From Desarmillaria ectypa (taxonomy: Eukaryota; Basidiomycota; Agaricomycetes; Agaricales; Physalacriaceae): a DNA stretch of 64,000 nucleotides. The stretch is taken from positions 496,001-560,000 of the forward strand of contig JAUDYN010000004.1 of the NCBI GenBank assembly GCA_030407005.1. Direction: 5' to 3'. Below are positions 11,263-20,675 of the stretch, one piece after another. Made by a program: the position numbers and the translations under genes. Under the pieces are notes generated by a model, which did no database searches, was not told where the DNA came from, and worked only from the letters and a program-made list of their open reading frames with translations. The number at the start of each line of letters is the position of its first letter. Within the stretch, counting starts at the first letter, position 1.

Positions 11263-13955
11263 ATATACTCACCATTGACACCTCCTAGTTTAATCGCTGG
11301 TCAGCTTTCATTTGTGACCATAGCAGATTGGCCATGATGGTGTCCAGACATGGTCAAAGCTCAAATATCAAAACACAAGCACATGCTCCAATCATAAGGC
11401 ACATGCAAGCCTCAATGTCACTAGGATGAAGTCCAATAAGCTGAACAACTGCCAGCTTGTGGAAGGTGGAAAGCTCGTTACCTGGGTGGTCTCAGAACCA
11501 TACAAAGCTGAGCGACATAGTTTCCAAAGATGGAAAAATAGATGGAATGGTCAATATGTCGAGCCAACTAAGTTCAACATTGTGAAGGTCAAGGCAGCAA
11601 AGCTTTGATGACTAGAAAATCATGAGGAACTTGAAGTTCAAACAGTGGTATTCAAACACTCACAGAAACATTCAGGTAGGCCAGATAAAGATACAGGAAG
11701 ATATCGTGATAATCACCAATCTGGAGACCCTGTAATCCAGACAGGTTTTTGAGGGCATGAGAGAAATCGACATGTAATGCCAGAAGATTACTTAAGTCAT
11801 TCCCTGGATACTGGCAGACACTGAGATTTTCACTTTGGTATCATATCTAGCACTATTGGTAAATCATGGACTGAATGGACCTGGCCACCAATATGTGATG
11901 TCCTCAAACAAGACCTCATAGCTAAGATAGGTTAAGTCCTTGCAGCAAGGTGTGAGACTTTGAAGAGCCTGTTGATCACCAGGTAGATCCACATCAAAGT
12001 TTGGAAAGACTTCTGGACATATATTGAGCAGAAAACAGGGCATCCTGACAGTCTTTCAGCATGTATTCATTGAGTATAAGATCATGACACACTTGTAATT
12101 TACCATTTTCACTGATCTATATACAGATCCATACACATGAATATGGACCTACAAGTTACTTATCTCAGTTTCAATGTTATACACTCATGTTTTTTTGTAC
12201 AAATCTATCTACCAAATCAAACTATTTAACTGTCCCTCCTCAAAAAAAAAAACATGGTAGTGCAAAAGAAAGCTATATATGCAAGGCCAGAGGATCTTGA
12301 TATGTGGTTGATCTCTCTGCTATTGGTAATTTCTGGTATCAATCATAGTCTGGCTACATGGACTCATATATAGCCGTGGCTTACCAGTGGCCTTCCTTTC
12401 AAGTTTGGTGTCACCTTTTGGCAGTGTTGGGATCCTAAATATTATGCAGGGTAGACTCCAGGCTGGTAAACCCAGATATAAAGAACTTGTTGTTCTATGG
12501 CTTCTACAGAGCTCATATTTATACTACTTCACACTAGAATCTAGAATGTACTACAACTTTCTACTCCTCTTGTGCTTACTCATTGACTCTTGGCATGATG
12601 CTGGATTGCTCCTTCTAGAACTTTCCAGAAAAATCCCAACAGGCAGCCTGGTACATTGTCTCTCTTTATAGCACATTCAACAGAATCATCTTGCTCTAAC
12701 TATTAAGACAGGTTTTCATGTGAGAATTTGTGATGTGCTCTGTCTCTTCTCCATATATGATGTGCAAAGTATACTAGAGAGAGTGGGGGTCAGAAGCTGG
12801 TGAGGTTTCATTAACCAGCTTACACTATGTAAATACAACCATTGTACCTATAGTAATCACTAATCTATATGTAGTCCAGGAAATACATAGCTAAGTAACT
12901 GCTATACATATAGCAATGTTTCCACTTATAGTAGCTATGGAGTTACAGATCAATTCTAACAGATTGCTGGGTGAGAAGTGACTTAGTTGATCTGTTTGAT
13001 ACCATGACTCCTACATGGTCAATCAAGTGTGATCTAGATACCTCCAAAGTCCTATTCTATGGCTGTGCCTTTTCCCTAAGTCCTGGTTATCTCCTAGGCA
13101 CTTTCTTAAGTTGCAAAGGGACTTTGCCATGGTTTCTAGAGTACCCTCTGGAATCCTTCCAAGTCACCTGAGCATTCTGCACTTCATTCCAGAATTAACC
13201 TATCAATCTGTTATGATTTTTTCCTTATCTTATCTCCAGGCATCTATCTTATTGCTGGCACCTACCTTATCATCTTGATCCCCATTATTATCTTTGGCAA
13301 TCACCATTGCCTTGCCCACAAAAAATGTGATCTCAGCTATTGTACTCATGGCTCATGACAGTTGCTTGCCTAATGGACATTTTTTATTGTTTCACACATG
13401 GACACACTTATTATTAACTACCCAGCTCTTGTATATAAACTAGTTAGTTCTTGCTGTAGATTCCCAGCTTTAAATTAACATTTATCAATACCAATCCTTT
13501 ACTTGATAGAACTCAGCTAAGACATTAGCCCTTCTTCTCTGGATCCAAAGACCATAGCCATCTTCCTGGGTGACTGTCTGAACATGAAACAGCCTGGGAA
13601 GGATGCATGTCTGCAGATCATGTGGAGGTTGGGTCTAACACAATCTTAAGTGATCAGAACTCTATTCCACAGATATCCCTAGTTTCCTAGGATTAGGTTA
13701 CTCTTTTCTTGCTATTTTCAGGGGCTTTACATACATACACATCAGATGGCTCTCTTTCAGGCTGTGAGTAGGACTCTGAAAGAAAGTCTCTAAATTTTCT
13801 CAGAGTCCCATCAACCCTCTCCCCCACACTATAAATTTCAATGTCCCCATTGAATGAGGAAGTACCATCTAGTCACCTAGATTCCTCACATTCTTTTTGA
13901 AATCATTGTATACTCCACTTCTCATGCTATCCATGTCTGTCACCACTGGTTTATC
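11263..13955. other. decayed, CpG-free repetitive-type sequence
   Basis: About 2.7 kb with no intact gene. It is AT-rich, full of TpG and CpA, and nearly free of CpG. Short coding-like islands are visible on the minus strand, for example near 13.78-13.86 kb (SFNGDIEIYSVGERVDGTL), but no family can be named. It is most likely an old, formerly methylated repeat or gene relic. Confidence 0.55.
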
Positions 13956-13959
13956 TGCA

Positions 13960-14120
13960 GACCTTGCCCATGGCCTGCCTTCATCATAGTGCTTGGGTGG
14001 CCTCTCCCAAAATGTCACTTTCTCCAAAGCCTCCTTGTTTTTTATGGGGAAAATGATGCTGATCTCGTAGTTCTTGATCTGTACATTTTATAAACAGGTT
14101 AGTCTCAAGCTTAAACATAA
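13960..14120 (-). pseudogene. antisense TDP1 3'-end fragment, CpG-mutated
   Basis: The reverse complement matches TDP1 at about 6370-6530. The match covers the end of one intron (GTTTATAAA followed by ATGTACAG) and the exon coding for FWERPPKRYD. Of the CpGs in the TDP1 stretch ACGACGCCGATCTCG, three have become TpG here and one (CTCG) is kept. The piece has no function as a gene. It marks a segmental inverted duplication of the 1-6.6 kb block. Confidence 0.85.
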
Positions 14121-14150
14121 ACGGGTTTGGAAGACTCTTCAACTTGTCAT

Positions 14151-14166
14151 CACTTCATTAGAAGTG
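14151..14166. other. terminal hairpin of left arm
   Basis: The bases CACTTC-ATTA-GAAGTG form a perfect six-pair stem with a four-base loop at the outer limit of the inverted repeat. Confidence 0.7.
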
Positions 14167-16135
14167 CAAGGACACTACTCATCCTTCATCTTCATAGCAA
14201 TCACATTGCATCGCTATCCTATCATTATTCATCAGCATTTGGGACTTTTTCATTGGGACACTATTATAGAGGATTATCATACCATTGCTATATAGATACC
14301 GTTCATCATCCACACATTACTATCTTGCTCAGACTATGCCACATGACTATTCTATGTATTATTCCTTGCATTATATACTCCTTAGGTACCTCATGTACGC
14401 GTCAATAAAGGCATGCAAATCAAGGCATAACCAAGAATGTGCGGCGCGAAGGGTAATGAGAGTGAAAAAGACAATGGGCGCGTCTCTCATGCCCAGTTTG
14501 CAAATTCGAACGCTCGTAGTGCGCTGATGTTAGATCCTGGTAGATTGATTATCCACCATGACCAACGTTTCCTCTTGTTTCCTCAACAGCCGGGCGATCC
14601 GAGTCATTTATCGATGCGAAGGCGAGATGCTACATGTGAGCCTTGAAGCAAGTGTCCATACTAGTAGTGAACTCACGTGGCAGAACAGAGAAAACACCGC
14701 CCTGAGACGGATGTGGCGACAGAAGTGAATTCTTGAATCAAATTATGGAAAATACCATAGGGAAACGGTAAGAGCTCATGGAGAGTACCAGTAGTTATCA
14801 GCTCTGGCATAGCGGGATGTGAGGGCGAGGAGTCTGAAAAATGCTTAGGCAACCAGTCTGCAAAAAGTCCCGGCGTTGAATGCTAAATCGGGAGTCACGA
14901 TTGCATGAAAAAAACAATGCCATCAATCACGCGGGCGGGTGCAAGTTATGTTTCTGCCACCATATCAGTAACAACCATTGTTCTCCAGTCAAGTCCTCGA
15001 TGAAGACGGGTTCGCGCTAGGGACGGATAGGGCAGAAAAAGCTCGCATTCAGTGTGCACGCTATGCTCTCCAGATACTATCAAACACCGGACTGAGATCC
15101 CATGCACTTGCAACCCTCATTGACCGCGACCGCATCCAGCTATCCTACTACGATCGGTCCGCAATTATTGTTTCCCAAGCCATCGATCTAGCGAACAAAG
15201 ATGATGAGATCCTGTTCATTGCCATGTTAATAGGATGTCACCGTCTTACGCTCAAACAGCGCGGTATCCTTCATCATATCATCGAAGACCCGTACATCAC
15301 CGATTTCAACCGATTCAACACTGTTTCAAAAGACCCGAAGACGCTGTTCTGTGGACTCATCATGAACCTTGAGAGGAACAGCAAAGCCATCAAGCTTAAA
15401 TTGGGCAAAACCGTCTACCGTCAGCGAGGTCTCATTGGTCGTGATACATGTGTCATCTGTGCGACATGCACTGAGTGGAGTGGCATGAAGTTGGTTGTCA
15501 AAATCAGTTGGCCGAGCGCCTCGCGGAAGTCGGAAAAGGCGTTGCTTGACATCGCCAAGGCGAAAGCCAAACAGTTGGCTGGTGACAACAAGAGGCACTG
15601 GATTCTAGATCACCTCCCGAATATACTCCACGAGCAAGACTTCGATTTCGATGACGATTCGGCGCAGAAGATAATTGCAAAAATGATGCACGACGGCAAG
15701 TTCGTTGGTACAAGAGAGGGCACGTACGAAGAACGCGTTCTCCGTATTACTGTTCTGGAAGAGCTGTTCCCGATCACAAGTCTTCGAAAGGACAGTGACT
15801 ACGCACAAGTCTTTGTCGATATTCTTCAATGTACGCTTTTATCTTCTCTTTTTCTGTATTTTGTTCTGACGTTGACTTGTAGGTCACAAGTGGCTTTATG
15901 ACCATGCTCGTATCCTTCATCGAGACATAAGTCTGGCTAATCTCATGTATCGGATCGATAGCAAGGGGAATATCATCTGCGTCCTCAACGACTTTGATCT
16001 TTCGTCGTTACTTCCCATTGATGAAGCCACGTCTCTCCGTCGCACCGGAACGCCCCCTTACATGGCTTTCGATCTTCTCAAAGAACAAGAGGATTCCGGT
16101 CCACATCTTTACCGCCATGATTTAGAGGCACTGTT
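14151..16135. repeat. left arm of large inverted repeat
   Basis: The arm starts at a 16-base hairpin (14151-14166) and is nearly identical, in inverted orientation, to about 21175-24449. In one 120-base coding stretch that I compared I found a single difference. The arm covers about 0.8 kb of non-coding sequence and the FunK1 exons up to the motif HLYRHDLEALF. Compared with the right arm it lacks about 1.28 kb at 14985 (right-arm bases of roughly 22330-23610). Confidence 0.85.
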
Positions 16136-16631
16136 CAATGTCATGTTGATGATATGCTGTCGCCACTCTATCATCAAAGAGCCACAGCCCCAGGGTATGT
16201 CGCAATTGGAAGAGATCCCTAAAAGCTTTTCCCGGTGGTTTGACCGTGGGATATCTTGGGATGACTTGGCTGAGCTCAAGACATCTTTTTTTGTCAGTAC
16301 CCAACCGCTCCCTATTTCCTCATGCTTCGAAGCCTTTCGACCCTGGCTCGAAGACATTCACGATGCATTTTCCGAAGGCCTCACCGCCCGCCGGCGATCG
16401 AAGCAGACCGTCAAGACTTCGAACAAAAGACTCGCAGATGATTTCAATATTGATGGTTCTATCCTTCCTAAGCTCGGAGCACGACAGGAGCCACAGCAAG
16501 CACCATTTGACGAGGAAACCCTGGGTGGATATGTTATGTATGGGATGTTCCTAAACATCATGCAGGAATTTAACGGAAAAACGCTTATTTTAAAGAACAA
16601 AGATAAGCCCCCGGCAGTCAAGGGCTCGTAG
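14978..16631 (+). pseudogene. FunK1 kinase, 5'-truncated copy (left)
   Basis: This copy matches the full-length FunK1 gene at 20.7-23.5 kb from the motif KVLDEDGFALG onward. The N-terminal 400 or so codons and their ATG are missing: the region upstream of the gene is fused directly to an internal codon near 14985, and no proper ATG lies near the junction. The remaining frame is open. It runs through the conserved middle exon, an intron at about 15829-15882, then HKWLYDHARILHRDISLANL (catalytic HRD), DFDLS in place of DFG, and the activation segment TGTPPYMAF. Up to HLYRHDLEALF it is almost identical to the right copy. Beyond that the C-terminal 150 residues diverge strongly. It could make an N-truncated protein from a downstream ATG, but is best called a pseudogene or partial gene. 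Confidence 0.75.
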
Positions 16632-16794
16632 ATACAATACCTATGGTAAAGTCGTTGTATGTATTTGACGATCAATTCATTCCAACTTATGAAACTTGTA
16701 GCGCACCAGATTTGAGAACCCTTAATATCTGTCTGATTAGCAAGCTGACTTGAAGATCCTGCGGATGTCCTTGACAGGCAGATTGTCCGCAAAG

Positions 16795-17160
16795 CCTGGA
16801 AGGTGTTCGACCAAGACGGCCTTGCGCATAGCTTTGTAAATGGCCATTTTCAGTGCGCGCGACAGTCTGATCTGCAGAGCGCCGGATTCAGATCTCATAC
16901 CATTTCCGCTCTCATTAACCGACGTTCATCATTTTTCAGGACATCGACCTAGCGAATGAAGTGAGACCCTTTTCATTGTTATTCTTGTAATGCCACTATC
17001 CTGTGCTTCCTCAGCACCGAGTATCCCTCATCATATCATTGAGGACCCTTCCGTTGCAACACCGTGACCCTTCGGAGGGATAGCAGAACCATCTAGCTCG
17101 AATCAGGTTCAATTATATTGGTCGTGACGCATGCGTCGTCCGTGCAGAAAGTCACGAGTT
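16795..17160 (+). pseudogene. FunK1 fragment (relic B)
   Basis: Short stretches match the FunK1 middle exon in order but with many gaps: a piece like GGTGTTCGACCAAGACGG, then GACATCGACCTAGCGAATGA, CATCATATCATTGAGGACCC and ATTGGTCGTGACGCATG. No frame stays open. It lies just downstream of the left FunK1 copy, inside the spacer of the inverted repeat. Confidence 0.65.
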
Positions 17161-18325
17161 CAATAGGACATCAGGTCTTCAACTGATGAAAAGGCAGCAG
17201 AGCCCGGAGAAACGTCCGGCTGATATTATGGTTTTCATGGAAACCATCAGGTGAGCCAGTCTAGTGGTTGTCGATGCAGAGGTGTAGATAACGCGCATAG
17301 ACACAATCACGACTCGGCTTTTCCATTGAGAATAGTCACACTGAAGACCAGTGCAAAGGGTGTCAGCGATGAAGTCGGTCTGGCCCTCGAAATTTGTCAG
17401 TGACATTGCTGTTGTTGCAAAAGTCGCGGAAAGGAACTAGTGGAGCATTTACTCTATGAGGCTTCCTTTGGTATTCATAGTTCCACGAATTCACCGGCTA
17501 AGGACTTTCTTCGCTTTCAGGCTCCCTCAAGGCCTCGAAGCGACCGCCGGTCCTTCGCCTATTTTGCCTGCCACTGCCTGGCGAAATTTAGAAGCCAACG
17601 TACTCGCGAACCTACACAAGGCAGCGCAAGGCGTTATTAATCGTTCTGAGACCTGGAGCAGTAGCGATATAGTCAGAGACTATAGCCGGTTCCTCTACAG
17701 TCTGTTTCTTCGAGCTCATTGGTCCAAGCTTCGCGTCAAGGTTGGTTGATGTCGACACAGTATAAAGTGATAAAGACGCGTAACGGTCACGGTCGCTTGA
17801 CTTTACTGTCACTGTTAGCTGACCATCCCCGATTCTTCCCGTTCTTCTCATCACTGATCTCATCGCGTCGTCAAGTTTCATCTGACGGCAGTTCTCCGTT
17901 GACTTTGCGGGGATTTCAAGTCAGTAATTCCCACAAAAATTACTCCCTAGGTTTTGTGCACCATGATTTTCTCCGAGATGTCCCTAGCTCGCTCATCCCG
18001 TGCATATTTTTGTCTTGCTCCAGCTTGACCCTGGCCAGCGAAGCCTCGCTTGTGAGCCCGAGGCCTTACTGGCGATCCCGTGCCTACATAATCCATTAGC
18101 ATCCTCTTTCCCAAGGTTCATCATCGGAATAATGTTCAACTCACATCGTCAGCGCGATTATTCAGTCGCGTACGTCCTGTCATGATTTATCCGTTTCATC
18201 GGACTACCTCGGTGTGAAGGACTCTAACAGTGACTGGTATTTACCGGTGCTCCGCTTAAAGATTAAGGAGAATGGTATATAACATACAGGACCACTGATG
18301 TCCCGTCGAGTAATCTTCTCTCGCC
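17161..18325. other. spacer, no confident gene
   Basis: About 1.2 kb upstream of the xylanase. A minus-strand frame at 17179-17406 contains coding-like text (NFEGQTDFIADTLC), and plus or minus frames at 17456-17881 are open for 75-95 codons. None matches a family I know. The last few hundred bases probably hold the xylanase promoter. Confidence 0.4.
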
Positions 18326-20103
18326 ATGTTTGGTCTCCTGTCTATCATTACTTTGGCTTGCATCTTGCAACAAACCACCGCTGTTGCTGTGTGGGGCCAA
18401 TGTGCGCCTTCTCTATGTGTTAACGGCGACCTCTTACTGATTGTTCTGTGTCTGCCAGCGTCTAATGTAACGACTATCACACCAATTTCTCGATCCGTTG
18501 CTGCTGGGAGTGGCCTGAACGGGAAATTTGTTGCCAAAGGCAAACATTTTTGGGTTCGTGTCTGACTGTCAATGATATCCAATGTTAACACTGGGGCAAT
18601 AGGGTTCTTGTGCCGATCAGGGTACTATCAACATTGCGGGTTTGTCGCTGGTCGAAGGATTCACCACATGCACACTGACATGTGCACTCACTAGCGAACT
18701 CAGCCCTTTTGGTTTCTGATTTTGGCCAGGTAAGACTACTTATCGGTTTCCAACTGAGCTAACGGCGTTATCGATGAAGGTGACACCTGAGAATTCTATG
18801 AAGGTCAGATGGTGCACGACCGACTCTGTTCCGCACACTCACCGATTGTCAGTGGGACGCAACCGAGAACACCAGAGGAGTCTTTACTTTCTCTGGCTCG
18901 GACTTCCTAGTCGATTGGGCGGTATCTCATAACAAAATGATTCGTGGACATACTCTAGGTTTGCTGAGTTTGCCGATATACGAATAATTCTGACACTCGC
19001 CCCAAGTATGGCATTCTCAGCTTCCTTCATGGGTCTCCGCCATTGGAGATGCAGCTACGCTAGTGAGTTTTATTGTGCAGATCAGTCAGCTCTCCAGGTT
19101 TTCATCTTGATCCAAAGACTTCTGTTATTCAAAACCACATCGCTAATGTTGCGGGGCGGTACAAGGGAAAGTTGTATGGTATGGACCCATTCAAACCTGA
19201 TCACCTTCTGTGGCTAATACATTTCACGCAGCTGTACGTGGTCCACGCTGTTTAGGTTTCTAGAGCTCACTAATGCCTCATAATAGTGGGACGTCTGCAA
19301 GTACGACAGATTTCACTTGATCATTCTGGTTGTCTGACAACTTCTCAGTGAGATCCTCAACGAGGACGGAAGTCTGCGATCGAGTGTCTTCTCCAACGTA
19401 CTCGGAGAGGTATGTGAATTAACTGTTGTCATCCATATCTTACTGATCTTGTCTTTAAGTCCTTTGTCACTATTGCGTTCAAGGCTGCGAGGGCTGCTGA
19501 TCCCACGGCAAAGTCGGTCAACACCTAGGACTTCGTCACTCGCTGATAACACAGTTCGACAGATTATACATCAACGATTATAACCTCGATTCGAACAATG
19601 CAAAAGTCCAAGGTTTGTGAGGCTTAAATGTATCCTGACTTGTTCTTATGTACGTTAGGAATGGTCGCTCTGGTGAAACGGATCAACGCGAACGGGAAGC
19701 TCATTGATGGTATTGGTACCCAAATGCATCTCTCAGTAAGTTCAAATACTTAGCTTGACATGTCTAACACGTGTTATAGGCTGGAGGTGCTGGAGGTGCC
19801 CAAGCCGCTCTGTCAGCGCTTGCCTCAGCTGGCACGGAAGTGGCCATCACCGAACTTGATATTGCAGGGGCCAGTTCTTCAGACTATACTACCGTTGCGA
19901 ATGCCTGTGTTGCACAATCCGCTTGCGTTTCAATTACTAGCTGGGGAGTCAGCGATGCTGTAAGGCAAACACTCATACTGCATTCATTGCCTGATGTTAT
20001 GCGTCTTTAGAATTCCTGGCGGGCCAGTTCGACGCCGCTGTTGTTTGACACCAACTACAAGGCAAAGTCGGCTTACAATGCAGTCATCGCCGCGCTAGGC
20101 TGA
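18326..20103 (+). CDS. GH10 endo-beta-1,4-xylanase, secreted
   Basis: This glycoside hydrolase family 10 enzyme cuts the xylan backbone outside the cell. The start at 18326 gives a signal peptide ([19 protein letters not shown]). The residues AVWGQ that follow look like the first part of a family 1 cellulose-binding module whose remainder is absent. The GH10 barrel is complete after splicing at least ten introns: [73 protein letters not shown] (acid/base Glu), [28 protein letters not shown] (nucleophile Glu), ITSWGVSD and a final AALG with stop at 20101-20103. The WDVCNE region needs a two-base exon at 19232-19233 between two 53-base introns. If that is not spliced as proposed, the gene is broken there. 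It lies between the FunK1 arms. Confidence 0.8.
19232..19233 (+). other. predicted two-base microexon of the xylanase
   Basis: The codon for Ala in KLYA-WDVCNE is completed by CT at these two bases. The intron before it (19179-19231) and the one after it (19234-19286) are each 53 bases, start with GT, end with AG and contain CTAAT branch sites. No other donor in this stretch restores the reading frame. Confidence 0.65.
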
Positions 20104-20675
20104 AAAATGCCTTGCATAAATAGGAAAGCATGCTGGCATATTTGTTTACCATAGAATGACTTGCTTATCTTCGTTCGGTGGAAACCCAAATCATCTGTGA
20201 ACGTATGCATGCGTATCACTTGTTGCTTATTTTTATGGTCAGGCTTTGTAAAAGAAACGATGGCAAGCAGAGCGCTATCAATATAGCCAGCGAAGACATT
20301 CTGTGGAGAGTCAAATTTTATCGATGTCTCTTATGGCGGTGTGATCTCGGTGTCGTCAAGGTAGGAGAGGGCACGGAAGGGACGTTTTCACTGGTTGAGT
20401 TCATTCGTTCCTCGCCGACGGTCTCGTCGTCATCGAATTTGATAAGAGGAATTAGTGAGCAAGATGGTCGCAAACTTTAAAGGGACACTTCACCGTTTGT
20501 CTTCTCGTGTCTAAGACTTGAGCATGACTGTCCATTTTGGTGTCCCTTGGTGTGTGATAAGTACGAACATCAACATCCCACACTCATATCGGGTGAGCCG
20601 TAACCACTGCAAGGTTCGAAGGGACCAGTCTTTAATAACGATATGTCACAAGTACAGCGGTAGAATTAGCGGTAT
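20104..20675. other. intergenic between xylanase and FunK1
   Basis: A tail-to-tail gap of about 570 bases. An open frame of 100 codons at 20178-20480 has no recognisable features. I see no gene here with confidence. Confidence 0.4.

Noticed and set aside
14978..15000. Possible start codon of the left FunK1 copy at 14978
   Set aside because: The codon there is TTG, not ATG, and it lies in the former upstream region fused by deletion; a normal fungal start is not supported.
19140..19320. First reading of the xylanase as a pseudogene lacking its acid/base Glu
   Set aside because: The two-base exon with two well-formed 53-base introns restores WDVCNE in frame, so an intact gene is preferred.
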